64,000 nt of DNA from NCBI GenBank assembly GCA_022266195.1, contig WHVY01000009.1, positions 434,001 through 498,000 on the forward strand. Direction: 5' to 3'. The notes beneath the pieces were generated by a model. That model did no database searches, was not told the DNA's origin, and saw only the letters and a program-made list of their open reading frames with translations. A program made the translations under genes and the position numbers. Below are positions 34,601 to 47,977 of this stretch, in pieces. The number at the start of each line of letters is the position of its first letter. Positions within the stretch are counted from its first letter, which is position 1. This DNA is from Tetranychus cinnabarinus (lineage: Eukaryota; Arthropoda; Arachnida; Trombidiformes; Tetranychidae).

Positions 34601-37600
34601 CCTAAAGGTGAGGTTAACCTGTTTGGATAAGCTTTTGATGGCATTAAAAATGGACCAGCAGCAACCAACGGAATGTACCAAACTCCATGAAGTATCTTGA
34701 TGGTCCGTGATTTAGATTGATGAACACGAGATCGCAACGGATGAACAACAGCAAAATATCTGCAAACAACAATTAATTCAATTTCAGTTGATTACTTCAA
34801 GAATTAGCAAAACCATGAGAAAAACCAAACTTCAAATGTTGAATGAACCGATCGATCCAAGTCTAAATATAACAATACTCGGAACCATTGAGATGTCAAT
34901 GTTGAATAGCAAATGAAAACAACTTGAAAAATGATGGAAAAATGACTTTAATTTAAATTTTCTTTGGTCGCACTTGGCGAAGATTGGAAAATGTCGATAT
35001 CAATGATCTTTGATGAAATTCTTACATCGAAATTCATTGTTTTGGATTAGATTTTATCATAAATCTATTTGAGTATGAAATACATTTGTGAAAATTGTAC
35101 TTTTGTTGGTTAAGATTATGCTTTTCCAAGTCTTGAGTGAAAAAAGTGTTTGATAAAAAAGTGATTCAGGAATAATTCATGATCATCAACGGCAATCAAT
35201 TTATTGATTAATTCTGCATGATAGACTTGAACATTGTTCACATCAATATGGTCAAACCAGGGAAATTGCAAGAAAAGCAAATCTTAAGACAACAAAATGT
35301 TTATTAATTTTCGATCATTTCGCCCATCAAACATCATTGCAAGATAATTCATCATATTTTTGGAAACAATTGATACATCTGAAGGAACAGCTTGTCAGAC
35401 TGAAATTGAAACACTTTATGGATACTTTTGGTAAACTTTTCACATTAGGTTTCAATGGATTTTCAATTCAACTCGAAAATGATGGTGAATAGACGAGAAA
35501 ATCAATCAAGGATTCCATGATTAATTGTTCAACTTGTTCAGAATAATGAAGCGAACATAAAGCGTTTGTTACTTTTGAACTCTTCAGATGATTGAAAACT
35601 AGACTATTTTAATTGCATTACAGTGTGAAATTGAATGTTTACAGAAACGTTAATCGGAAAATTAGATTTTTTAATCAACTTTTGTCAAGAATTATTTCGA
35701 GTCTAAAGAGTTTTTGTTACGAATACATTCTATCCATTCTTAGTTTGTTTTTGTTACATTTTCACGAGTTTGACTGACATTTGTGTTTTGAGTTCTCAAT
35801 TTTTCATTACATTTCAAGTTAAGGAGTTGATGCAAAATCGACTTTCGAGTCAAGTGTTGGTTCGGTTCAAAGAACCATAAAAAAGAAGTCCATTTTTAGT
35901 GAATATTTTCAGTCTTTTTAATAAAATCGTGTTCAAACTTCAAACTTTATTGCTTTTCCACACCAATTTTGTATATTTTCATCAAACTAATTTCTTAAGA
36001 CCAAGTCATATCAAAAGACTAATGTGTTACAATAAAAGACCATTCAGATCATACAAAAATAGTTGTTGTATTATTGTATTGTAAGTGCTATCATCCTGGA
36101 AATGTCAAACTCAGAGTTTTAAGATAATCCTCAAAAATCAAGATAACTTTCGATAAATTTTTAAAATCGATTTTTCGTTTTCAATATTTTACTGACAAAA
36201 TAAAGTTCAGCTCTTCATCCATTATCAGTCGACTTTTTATCCAAAGAAGGTTACTTGAGTCATGACTGGTGAATAGATGGATTTATTTGATGTGTTATTG
36301 AATGACAATTTACAAGTTGATTAAAAATCCATCGGAATTAAAAGTAAATTTATGTCACTTGTTTGACTGAAATTGAAAGGCCATAAGATAAATTGAGTTT
36401 GGGTCTCATAAGTTGAATTGTAAGAATGGCAAACAATAATTGTAATGGCAACATTAATAGTAAATTACAATTTGTTGGACAAAATGAAATGGAATTGAAA
36501 AAAGTGCAATTATTTATAGTTACTGTTATTATTGTAAATGATTGAAACTAATAATATAATATGAATTGAATATCATTAAAGATGGTAATCAGTAAATTGA
36601 GTTACAGCTGTAATGAAAAAATAGAAACATTCATAAAGGTTATTAACAATAAACTTTGATTGTCCAATTGATTAACAGTGTTTCATTTAATAGTTAACAG
36701 TTGACATTCGCGATTATGAGAAGGCAATTATAATTATTTACAGTTTAACCATTATGACAACGTTCACAGTGATCATTGTTAATTAACCTTAATCTCATGT
36801 TGGCAGGCAACAATTAATCTAACAATCTTTCAATTTCAATTTAGTCCAAGGTGAAGGTTGAAAGTTGATCAAAAAAAGATTGAAATCTAAATTGTAAATT
36901 GCCGTTAATAAGCCAAACCAAATGATTAGCTCTACAAAGGGTAAAAGATGCAATCAATTTGGTTTGTCATCATTAAAGTAATCACAAAATGGTAAAATAT
37001 TGACTGTGAAAAGGCCTTTTTTTGGGTTAAAAACGAAACCCATTTTCTTGATCAAAACCCTTCCAACCGTAAATTATCACTTTAATCACAATAACTTTAC
37101 TTTTGTTAACAATTGTAATCATCTTGAAAATTAATTCACTAAACAGTGTTCCAATGATAGCCATTAATCATCGGTAAATCACAAGTGAAATGGTTAACAC
37201 TTACAGCAACAAAAGACGGTTGTTTACTCGCAATAAAACAAACCAGAATTTGAACCCAATTTTGACCAGATATAATGTCTTAAGCCTTTGTCTAATCACC
37301 AGAATTTAGCCGGAAATTCATCTCAAATTTCATTCAACTAAATAATGAAATCAACGATAAATTCAATGAAATGTTGATAATAAAAAAAAGCATCGCCTAC
37401 ACATTGAGCGATGTTTTGAATAAAATACAAGCTCTGCTTTATTATAATCTAATATGTAACATCAAATGTTGGATACATTTTGAATTTATTATTTTTTTAT
37501 TACATTTACTGAGCAATTGAAATCAACTCTTGAAACATCAGGCCGAGATGAATAGATGAAAGATTACAATGAAAAATATCTTCTCTGCCATTAAAACTGT

Positions 37601-40600
37601 TTAAAAATAGTCTTGAAATAACTCAAGCCTTTTTATTGGATTTAGGGAAATGTTATTAATCACTATTTACCGGTGATTATTGGTAAAATGGGTTAAACTG
37701 GCAACAAGGTTAAAGAGTTGAAATGTTAATTATGGTAATTTAATATGTAATGTAACATTTTAACTAAAAAATTGTAATTGAATATCGTTCAGCATTCTGT
37801 CCTTCCTTTGAGATGTTATTTTTCAAGTCAGCAATAGTTGTTACAATAAGGCCTTTTTTTGTGTTCAGGATTAATGACAATTCAATTGATTTTCAACACT
37901 CATGTTTGTTCAGCAGAAAATAAATTGACGTAAATATTTCATGTGAAAATTGGTAAATTATTGTAAATGATTGCATCTAGATTGAAGTTTGATTGAAATT
38001 GAAAGTTAAGCAAGTTGTCATGTTAGATGATAATAACTGTGTAACGAGTGTACAAGGAAACGTTGATCAACATCTGAATGAATCAGTCAATTGTATTATA
38101 ATAGTAAGTCTATCATGTTTTTTTTAAATCATGATAGTAAATATTCAAAAAGGAAGTCAAAACATTTCAAATACAAACATAATCACATTACCAGAATTAA
38201 TTTGAACCTTTCACGTTTTCAATCATTTCAGGTTAAACATGTTGTTAGTTTAAACAAAACCAATCGATGGATTCAATGACGTTTCAACGTTTGAAACATT
38301 TCAAGTAATTTTTGGAGATTCAAGATGAAATTGTTTCTTGTTTATTTCATGAACTTTTCCAGTCAAGATGCAAGGTGAACTCAACCTCTCAGTGTAAAAT
38401 GTTGTTATTGTTGAACAACTCCAATTCAAGTCTTCATCGTTTCTCTTATAATTAGTTCTTGGTTTGTATAAGACATATTCATCATAAATTAAGTTTACTA
38501 TTAAAACTAACTTAACTTTTTCGGGTAATCATCTTTCCCTCTGGTGTTTCCTCTCTTCTCAAAGTATATCTTTATTGCTGAGTTCTGTGCGATCTCTTAT
38601 TCCCGGTGAAACACTTACACCATTGATGTATCGAGATATTTAATAATATTGGGTTAAAAGTGTATCTTAAATGAACAGCAAATGTTATTAAAGTATAATT
38701 TTGTCAGTAAAGGTTAGACAAATGTGAAGGATTGACAAATGGTTGAGACCCTTAAGGCAGACAAACTGGTGAAGCTATTTAATAACATCTTACACGAGCT
38801 TTCAAATTAATTTTTAAACAGTATCAATAGTTTGAGGATGGCAATGTTCAAGATGAATGATGACAATTCAATCGTTACATGTTATTCAATCACAATCACT
38901 TGAAAAAGTACAATCTTAAAATTGTAAAAATAAATAAAGAAAAGGTTAATAACTGTTGAATCTAATATTAACATAGAGAGCAATAAGTAGGCAAAGGTAA
39001 ACATAATATTTATTATCATTGTTAGCATTAGCTAATAGCAATATTTTCACCTGTCATTAAAGATGATTTAATTTGGCTCCAAGATAATTTATGTTTAATA
39101 AAAACAAGATTTGTCGGATCAAATAGGATGACAATTTTGACGATACTTTAATCAAATACTTTTTCATCTTCAAAGTCTCAACTAGCTCGAACGAAAGCAT
39201 CTAAGAGCTGACATAATCTACGGCAGTTGAATCAAAGCTGATACAACCTAAACTAACTGACTGGCATCAAAAAATGCAAATAAATCGAGACCTAATTTAG
39301 TTGTTTCGATTCGATCATCTTCAGTTTGAGGATCGACTAGGCCAACCCGCTGTTGCTAAACTGGGACCAATCATGTATTGGAGTCACTTTAAAATCGAAG
39401 TTCATTGTGAGGGATTTCGTGCGCGAATTACCCAGGAATTAACCAACAGAATCGAGAATAAGCTCAAGAAAATTACTCTGAATATTTTGAACGCTTCATG
39501 CCAAGAGAAGCTTATGACCTTAGGGTAGCTCAAGAAATTAAAATGAAGTTAATGATCGCAAACAATCGAGTTATAACACAAAGAACTTTTTGTAACATAA
39601 TTTTTAACCACAGGTTATTTGCCCACAAAAATGGGTTCAACTGCATTACAGCATTTCTCGGCGAGTTACCTCGAGTTTTCAAAAGATTTATTCAAAGCCC
39701 TTCCTCTTCCTCGACACAATTAAGGAAGTAAAACAATCCATGAACAGTAAAAGTCAAGGAGCACAATTAGTTTAAATTCATTTTTCAATTTATTAAAATT
39801 TTTACCCAAAAACAATTGCTATTCAAGTTCTCGGTTTTCAGTGTTCAATTTGATACATTGTAACTCGACTAAACTCACCAGGAAATGCTGAATGACACAA
39901 AATCTGAAAAAACCATGTTTCTTCTTGTAACAACACGAGCAGCTACTCCTACTGAAGTCAATAATTTTCAAGACTGAATTCAGTTCAATTTCAATGAAAA
40001 TAAATGAATACAGAGAAATGAATATTAATTTCAATGGTTTTTCATATTTCAACTTACAACCATTTCCGCGTGTTTATAATAGATGCACGCGGTATATTAG
40101 AGTATATTTAATATCTAATTAACCAAATTGTAATCGTTTCTGGTGACAAATATTAAGTGCACATTAGTTAAGTATCACAATTCATATAATGTTAAATGAA
40201 AGGAATCAATTTGCAGTTTAATTAATACTTGTTTAATTAATTCCAGTGTAAAACATTCTGTAATTAGATTCTCCCTGTTGTATGTTGAACCAAAAAACCT
40301 GAAAGCCTCAAAAGTAAATATGATTAACCTTTGCAATTTAATCACTTCAACCTTTAGTTTTACAGTTTTTTTAATTATTAACATAAACTGAGTCATGTTT
40401 ATCATTTTACCTTTCAACATTAAACCATTTGGATAATCAAATATTTAAGCATTTAATCATTTTTTATGTGACTTTTGGATTTAGGTTTTCACAAAAGTCT
40501 TAGGCGTTTATGGAGGCTGCAGTCAAAAGCAATAACTCGAGTTGATTGCTACGAAGACGGTTATTAACCTCAACTGGTCAGTTACAAGTCATTGGATTGT

Positions 40601-43600
40601 CAATAGGATTTGTTGAATAACAACCTGTATTTGACCAATTAACAATGTGATAAAGGTAAATCAACTGTCAATGTTTTTTAATGCAGGTTTCAGGCTCTCA
40701 CTGTGGGTAAACATTTGGATGATGTTGAGTTGTAATTTTGATAATTATCCATAACTTGCAGATATTATCCATTCCTTATTGCCATCCTTTGATGGCCTTT
40801 TTGATGATAAACAGGTTGACTGATTTGACAACAGTTTAATGAAAGAGTTGATGTTATTGACTGTCAATACTGATCACAGGCTTACCCAATGTTGGACTTG
40901 TGCTGCTTTTATTGCAGTCAACAGCAACCATTGTAATCATTTAATCAAACCAAGTAAACGCAAGGATATAATATTAACATCTACTCATGTACTTGATTAT
41001 GTTTCATTGCTGTACTTTAATCAATTTTGTCAATTACCTTAATCTTTGATCATGTAACATCTATTTAAGCCTTGACTGAATGAGAGGAGTGTGAAATATT
41101 GATAAAGATATTCACTGATTGGGTTAAAAACTTGGATTATGAATGTTAATCAGATGTTGATCCTTGATCATATTGTGATCCCCAAATGACACAATGTTTA
41201 CAGTCTTTTATTTATTTTCAAATTGCTTGATTAATCTTATTTCATTATTGTACTTGTTCAGGTTTACTGTACTTCAATTGATCATGTTCATGGTGAAACA
41301 ATTTACTGTCAATCAAGATGATTAACAATTACAATAATGTTTCAAATGAAACCCAAAATTGTAAGTAATATTGAAATGATATTTCTGGTAACTGTCATTT
41401 ATTGTTTACTTTTGTACCATTGTAAGATTAGTCAACAATATTGTTGGCAATAATAATCTGGTTTTTTGGGTGAAAACTGTTCAACAATTGCAAAACTAAG
41501 CAAAATGTTTCATAGTTGATTTAGAGTTGATGTTGAGTTGAAGTTTCATTTTTTTGACAGTCAGATTAATTCGCTTTTCAATGTTTCATATTTTTCTCAC
41601 AGACTGATCTACATGATAAAAGGACTGTGAAAACCCAAGTCTAATAAATCGTCGTGCAAATGAGCCTGTAATAAATAGCATGAAAAAACTGGCCAAAATG
41701 AAAGCTTTTCTTTGGTATAAGAACGAAATGAGCTTGATCTCAGAACATCGTGTTTCCATCATGATGAATATGAGTTTAAAACCATGTCATAATAAGTTCT
41801 GTATTTGTCGATTTAAGGCCTTAAGCTTGTTTTCAGTCTTTATTTACTTTACTTTGCAAGTAAATGATAAAAAATGATTGTTTCATTTTAAATGAACAAT
41901 GTTACAATGTTTCTTGAAGTTGTCTCAGCAGAGAACTCAGATCTACTCAGATGTTCAATGATTGATAGGACATCTTCTAATGAATTTCAACTGAATTAAA
42001 TGTCTTTTAACATCATATTTTTTCTCGATTTTAAATGCACTCTCATTATGAAGTTTGCATGAATGGTTTTCAATTTCTGAAATAATGTTTTCCAAATAAT
42101 ATTTTTCCTCCTTTTTAGTTATTTTGCGACCAGAATCTTTGTCATTTTTGAGAAGTAATATTTTTTTGTTTCTGAAAAACTCATTCTCGAAATATTGAGG
42201 CTCAATGTTTTCCGGCCAATGACCAAAATCAAGAGAACTGTTGATAAATTGAAAAAAATGTCCAATCTTTGATGTGTACCAACAATTTTTTATTGACGAA
42301 TAATAAGTTTCAGTTCTGGTCACAACTGTACAGAAACGGAAAATTTTATTTCTCGAAATAAGTGCATTTTCTGGATGAAAACATGATTTTCATGAAAAAA
42401 TCTGCTTCCATAATTAGACAAAATGCTACCAAAGTTTCAACTTTAAACTCGATTTTGTCGAAAACTGTCGATCGGAGAAATTTTTTAATAGCACTAATGG
42501 ACTCAATTTTAGACTCATACAAACCCACAAAGTCTTGACTCGAAAAATCATGGATAAATTGATTCTCGTTCACTTAATCACAATCCTTTGATGACGACGG
42601 ATCAGTTTTCAACCCAAATTTAACCTAATCGCCATCATTTACATGATTTACAAAGTAACTTAAAATGTTATTGGAATGGACAGTTTGGAGCAATCAACTG
42701 ACGGAATCAATTCATTTTTAACATAAATTTGATTGGACCAAATTAACAAAGGTAATGGCCAGGAATTATTGTTGGTCCAACAATGATAATGACGGTTAAA
42801 GTTGATGATTAGCAAAAAGTTAATAATAAGATGAGATAATGATAGGTGATAAAGTGAAAAACATTCCCAGTGATAATAAACTGTTTCATATATCATTATC
42901 ATTTGGATGCAATTCATTCACAGTTGAGTAAATTTATTCTTGGAAATAATGATTATCAGATAATTCCTAAAGAGTATAAATTTCTCACAATATTAACTTT
43001 TCATCATGAAGTCAAAAGATGAAGGTTAACCCAAATCTGTAAATGGCTTTGTAACCAGATTCAAGCATCTTCAACACTGTCGATGAACTGAATCAAAGTC
43101 AAACCTTTTAATCAATCAATTAAATCTGGTTAAATTCACCTGTTATCCAATTAATTTGTATCAATATTAATTGATATGAAAAAAAAGTTGCATTTAAATA
43201 ACGAGAAAATTAAATCAAATCTAGAATCTGAATTTTTTTTACACTCCAATATTAACAATTTATTTACTAATTTCATCTTAATTATCCTGTTCAAATGTAT
43301 CCAGAATCATGTAAGTGAAGATAATTTTTTTTGTCCTGGCAACGAAAGAAATTTCTGAGAAAATCTTAGCAGAACTTTGATTCCATTTTTCAGACTTTTC
43401 TGACTTTTTTGCCTTCAACTCACGTTGAATGATAAATGTATTTGTCAGGCAAAAGAAATGATAAGAATCGCAAAGGTTACCTTAATCAGAAGGATAATTA
43501 CAAAATATTTAATTGTCAAGTTGTTTATCCAAGTGACAACTTGATAAATCAACTGTTTCCAGACAGAGACTGAAAGGTTATCATATTAACATTGAGTGAA

Positions 43601-45314
43601 AGCAATGAAGATCAAGTACAATGGTTACAAAACAATGTTGATGAAGATTGTTACTTTAGATTTGATTGAAACATCAGAAGAGGATTGGGATTGAATAAAC
43701 GTTATAAGACTATTATATAACTGAGTTCAATTTCAAGTGGTTATCATCGATACTTGAGATGTGCATTGTGAATCTTTCCAATATAAATATTAAATCATGA
43801 AATTCAACAGAGACTTTATTTTTACAATTTTAATGGCGTCATTGATGAAACCAGAAAATGGATGCTCCACTCCCGGTCAAAGGGGTAGTTTAATTAAACT
43901 GGTTAGAGGCAAAATTCATCAAAAATGTCGATTAATGATCATTTTTAAAAATTTTAGCCCAAAGCTCATGATAATGATTCTCTAGTTTACCTTGAAAATT
44001 CATCGATAAATTATCTCGAAAAAAATGCTCATATCATTATGTAATGTTGACTCTAACACAAGACGAGTTTGGACTGAAACTGGAACTATTCTTACAATGG
44101 CAATTTACTTTGATTATTTTTCATTTTCAACTCGATGTTGTCCAATCAATTTAAGGATAATCATTTCACAGAAACATCAGTTTGCAAACCATTTTAGCAT
44201 CAAATTGTGTATCTTGAGAACGATATTCATTTCTGGAAAATATGAACCTGAGAAAATAATATTTCATGTATAAATATTAACAATGTATGAATACTAACGT
44301 TTTTCACTGAAAGTTATGGGATGAAAATCATGGAAAGGAACCTTTTGAGATTTCTTATATTTTCCAGGTTAATGGTTTCAATGAAAAATACCAGATGAAA
44401 CAAAAATTCATGTTCAATCAACAGTTGTCACATAAGTTTGGGATGATTTATGCTTCATCAGGTTCACAGTTTAACGTAAAAATGGCACTTTGATATAAGC
44501 TGTTGCTCAGCTTTTGCTATAAAACTGCATAACTGTATAACACCTCGTAAATCATTGATTGATATAAAACACAATTTTTCTAGCAATAAAGGAAGATCGG
44601 TCATTTGGTAATGAAAAGCTCAGCTTTTTCCATGAAAAATATTCTGAATTTCTTGGTTTTCAGACTTTTAAAAAGAAAAATTTGGACTTATGGGTTGACT
44701 TACCTTTCAAAACAAATGGCTACCAATGTTAAAACACTTGTAAAGACGATTACGGTTTGAAGATAATTTAAAGCTGTACAAAGATTATCATTAAGAATCG
44801 ACCAAGAGGCTGGAACAGTTAATTCAATTAGTTTGATTGGGGCGACAAAAAATCCAATTAAAAAATCACAAAAAGCTAAATTAACAATATAATAATTGAC
44901 AACTGTTTGCATTTTACGGTTACAAATAACCGTACAAGCAACAATAATGTTACCCAAGATTGAGAAAAGGATAACCATTGAATAAAGCAAGATGAAGATT
45001 AAACAAACACCATTAACCTGGGTTAAATCAACATATTCAAAGTTACCAGATTCATTTGAACTCTCCTCACCCAAATCATCATTAAAATCACTGAACAAGG
45101 TTTCATTAATAGATTGTGAAGATAAAAGTTGACTACAATTGACGGTTGATAAAGATGATTCACTAAATGGCAAGTCACTTTTGTTTACCACTTTAGTAGC
45201 TGCAATGGTACCAAGGATGGCGACACTGTTAACCCTCAAGTCCATAGAGGGACAATTAAATCCATGATTGAGTTGATGGTTTGAGTTAATTGTTGAGCTT
45301 AAATTATCAATCAT
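31660..45314 (-). CDS. Class A neuropeptide-type G-protein-coupled receptor
   Basis: Exons 44704-45314, 34399-34759 and 31660-32763 join in frame to 691 aa; introns of 9.9 kb and 1.6 kb. Exon 1 holds a long extracellular N-terminus with several N-glycosylation sequons (NLSS, NKSD, NCSQ, NETL, NESG) and helices 1-3 (LGNIIVACTVI, NLAFCDFLIGFFVAP), ending in the middle of the DRY-equivalent, here ERY (203-205), with AVVHPLRSR following in exon 2. Exon 2 carries helices 4-5 and a basic third loop (LLRRQEVNRRK). Exon 3 carries helix 6 (AFTISWTPYFL) and helix 7 with the NPLIY motif (about 381-385), then a cytoplasmic tail of about 290 residues rich in Asn, Ser and Gln. Helix motifs put it among rhodopsin-like peptide receptors; I cannot name the ligand. 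The long tail and N-terminus are poorly conserved types of sequence. A single start codon fits the first exon. Confidence 0.85.
32764..34398 (-). other. GPCR intron 2
   Basis: 1635-bp intron between helices 5 and 6, phase 0, GTAATT donor and TTATTTAG acceptor. AT-rich, no gene or repeat recognised. Confidence 0.8.
34760..44703 (-). other. GPCR intron 1, almost 10 kb
   Basis: A 9944-bp intron (donor GTAAGT, acceptor TTGTTTGCAG), by far the longest in the window, splitting the ERY motif between codon positions 2 and 3. It is AT-rich. Two places carry longer open frames than the rest: plus strand 39301-39731 (two overlapping frames) and minus strand 41955 to about 42390. Neither was identified; both are given as findings. 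No RNA gene or transposon terminal repeat was seen. Confidence 0.75.
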
Positions 45315-47242
45315 TTAGAGTTGATTAAACACTGAACCGATTGAGAGCAAAAAAACTGCCGACTTTGATTTCAATTTCCTTGTATTCCCTCAACTTTGAA
45401 CTACTTTGAATTGAACATTTAAGAGAAGATTTTGTTTTGACAAAATTTCAACGCATTGATGATCAAGTTGATCATTGAATCAAACAATGCTGTGTTAATA
45501 TTATTTAACCCTATTATTAGCCATTAAACTTGACAGGGAGTCAAAACTGAGTTTACTGAATTGAGTCGTCGTTGAGCTTTGAGCAACTCAAAGGTTATCA
45601 AAAGCTTCAATCAGTTTGTTTAGGATTGTCAAAATTGTTGAGTTATCTAAATTTTCTGGTTTCATTGTCAATATGAATTATGTTTATTTCAATGATAAAT
45701 CTTTAAATATCATGTTAAATTATGTAAAATAGATGCACGAGTTTTCCATTTTGGTTAATTTCCAATGTTACTATTAAAAAATTACAGTTAATTTTAGAGA
45801 TGATGAATTACAGAAAGTAATTAATCATCTTCAAAGGTTAAAAAGTAGAGTTAATGAAAGTGAATCTCAACTAGAAATGGACTAAAAATAAATACATTTT
45901 TGGGTTTCTATTTTTTAGGTTGAAATCTGGTTTGGAAAATTTTATTTCATTTTTTCTCGTTTTTTCCATTTCTCTTGATTTGGGTTTTCAATGATAAATG
46001 TATTGATTGATGAATTGCTGAGTGATCAATTTGCATGGTTAGTCTCTGGAAAAGTCAAGAAATGATTTAAATTGGTGTTTGCTTCAAATTTTTCAATGTT
46101 TACAATTGAAATTCAATCTCTAATTGAAACTCATCCATCTTTATAAAGATTGATTAAGAGTGTGATTAAGGCTTTGGAACTATAATTGAGACTGAATATT
46201 GTTGATTGTAACTAATGATAAAGTCATTAAATGACAAGATTCAACATTTGCTTCATGCAAAACATTCAACTGGTTTGCACTGATTTTGGGATTTCTTAGT
46301 ACTGAGTTAGACTAATTATTTGACTATTTCAATTATTTTCACTCTATTAGTTGATTTGCTTTTAGTCGACTTTTTAATTGCTGGAGTTCATTGTTAATAA
46401 ACAATTGAATTTTGTTTATCTTTCAAACTTTTCGATCTTACAATTGATTGTAAATTTCCTAAGGCCATTCAGCTTAATGATTGGACAACGATTTGGAAAG
46501 GTTAATTTGATTTGATGAATAACCCTGAATAGATGATAGAAATGTTGAACAATTAAGAAGAAGTTTCAATTTTCACTTTAATTTAGATTCATTTTTTTCC
46601 CTTTAATCAACCTTATTAGGTTTGATTAGAGTTGGATTGGCAAGAAAACCCAACAAACCCAGAAATTGAGTGAAATTGGAAACATTAAGGATTACCAGAT
46701 TTAATGTTAATCAAATGTGAATTGGCTGATTTAAATGCATTTTTTGTGTGTTTATTAAATCGTTAAACTTAAATGCTTTTGATTTATGAATTGATTTAAA
46801 CGTGAAAATGGTTAAGTCGATTTTGTTGAGATAAAATTGATGACAAGTTGCAATTTGAAATGAGGAATTGATTTATTGTTTATTGTTTTACTACATTGAA
46901 CTGAGAGTGGCAATTGTGAGTGAAATTACAAGCAAAAAGGAAACAAAATTAAGACAAATTGATGTTCCTTTTCGTGTAATTGATTGGTAATTAACTAATT
47001 GGCAGGGATATTAACATGTACATGATATAAGCATCGTGTGCTTACAGTATATCAGACAGTTTTAATCAATAAAGTAAAAAATAAAAGTATCTCTCATGAG
47101 TTGAGCCTTGGACAATTAAAGATGTTTCAAGAGGGTTTAGGAGGAAGAAGAAGAAGAGGAAGAAGGAAGAGAGAGAGAGAAAAGGTGAAAGTGGGAAAAG
47201 AGGAGCGATGAGATGATGAGTAGTTTATATTATAAGGTTGAT
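45315..47242. other. Intergenic, with purine-rich tract
   Basis: About 1.9 kb between the GPCR start and the cuticle-gene stop. Purine-rich simple sequence (GAA/GAG/GA repeats) runs about 47138-47220, just past the cuticle stop and thus in its 3' UTR. Reverse-strand AATAAA at 46872-46877 may end that transcript. No further gene seen. Confidence 0.5.
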
Positions 47243-47857
47243 TTACCAGGCAGCAGCATATGGAGCATAGGCAGGGGCAGCGAAAGCGTATGGAGCAGCG
47301 TATTTAGCGACAAGTGGAGCAGCGTGAACAGCGGCAACAGTTTGGTGTTTGTGGATGGTTGCAACTGGAACTGAGGTTTGAACGTATCCATTTCGGACAA
47401 TTGATGGACCTTCTTGGTAGGTTGTGTATCCAGGTCGGGTTACGGTGTATTGAGCAACAGCGGGAATGGCGTAAGTTGCACCTGTAGAGATAAAAACAAG
47501 AGAAACACATTAACAGACTATTAAACACTTGAAGGGGCAACACTGGGAGTGAAAAAGGATCAACATCAACATGTATATAAATATATATCCCAAGGAAAAT
47601 GATGAGCCAAGATGAGTACAGATGATGAACAGAGGTGATGGAAACTGTTTTTTTTAGGTTAAGAAGGAAAACTAACCTGGAGTTGACCAGTCTGATCGGG
47701 TGAATCGTGATTCAGGAACATTGAAGGCATGTTGGGTGATTCCGGTTTTAACAACGGTTGGGATTGAGACTGGAGCTTGTACTACGGCAGGGACTGAGTA
47801 GATGGCACTGGCTGAGGCACAGGCAATGAAGGCAAATAAAGCAATGAAAGATTTCAT
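47243..47857 (-). CDS. Secreted low-complexity cuticle protein
   Basis: Exons 47677-47857 and 47243-47481, joined by a 195-bp intron with donor GTTAGT and acceptor CTCTACAG, give 139 aa. A signal peptide is obvious (MKSFIALFAFIACASASA, cleavage near residue 18). The mature chain is rich in Ala, Val, Pro and Tyr: PAVVQAPVSIPTVVK near the start, PGYTTYQEGPSIVRNGY in the middle, then AAVHAAPLVAKYAAPYAFA and a C-terminal run of Ala-Pro-Tyr ending AAAW. AAP(A/V) repeats of this kind are typical of arthropod low-complexity cuticular proteins; there is no R&R chitin-binding consensus. Codon usage is much more C-rich at third positions than in neighbouring genes, as expected for a highly expressed structural gene. 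A TATA box lies 113 bp upstream of the ATG. Related in style to the gene at 56.5 kb. Confidence 0.85.
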
Positions 47858-47969
47858 TTTTGTTTGTTTTGTTGTTTGTGTGTTAAGGGGCTTAATGTAA
47901 AAATTGATTATTTGTTGTTATTTGAGCAACTCAAGGAATGATTCAAATTTTTAATTGTAAAAACTCTCC

Positions 47970-47977
47970 TTTATATA
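47970..47977 (-). promoter_or_regulatory. TATA box of the cuticle gene
   Basis: TATATAAA on the minus strand, followed by GGAGAG. Transcription would start about 30 bp on, near 47940, leaving a 5' UTR of about 80 bases before the ATG at 47857. The second cuticle gene has the same octamer upstream. Confidence 0.65.
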
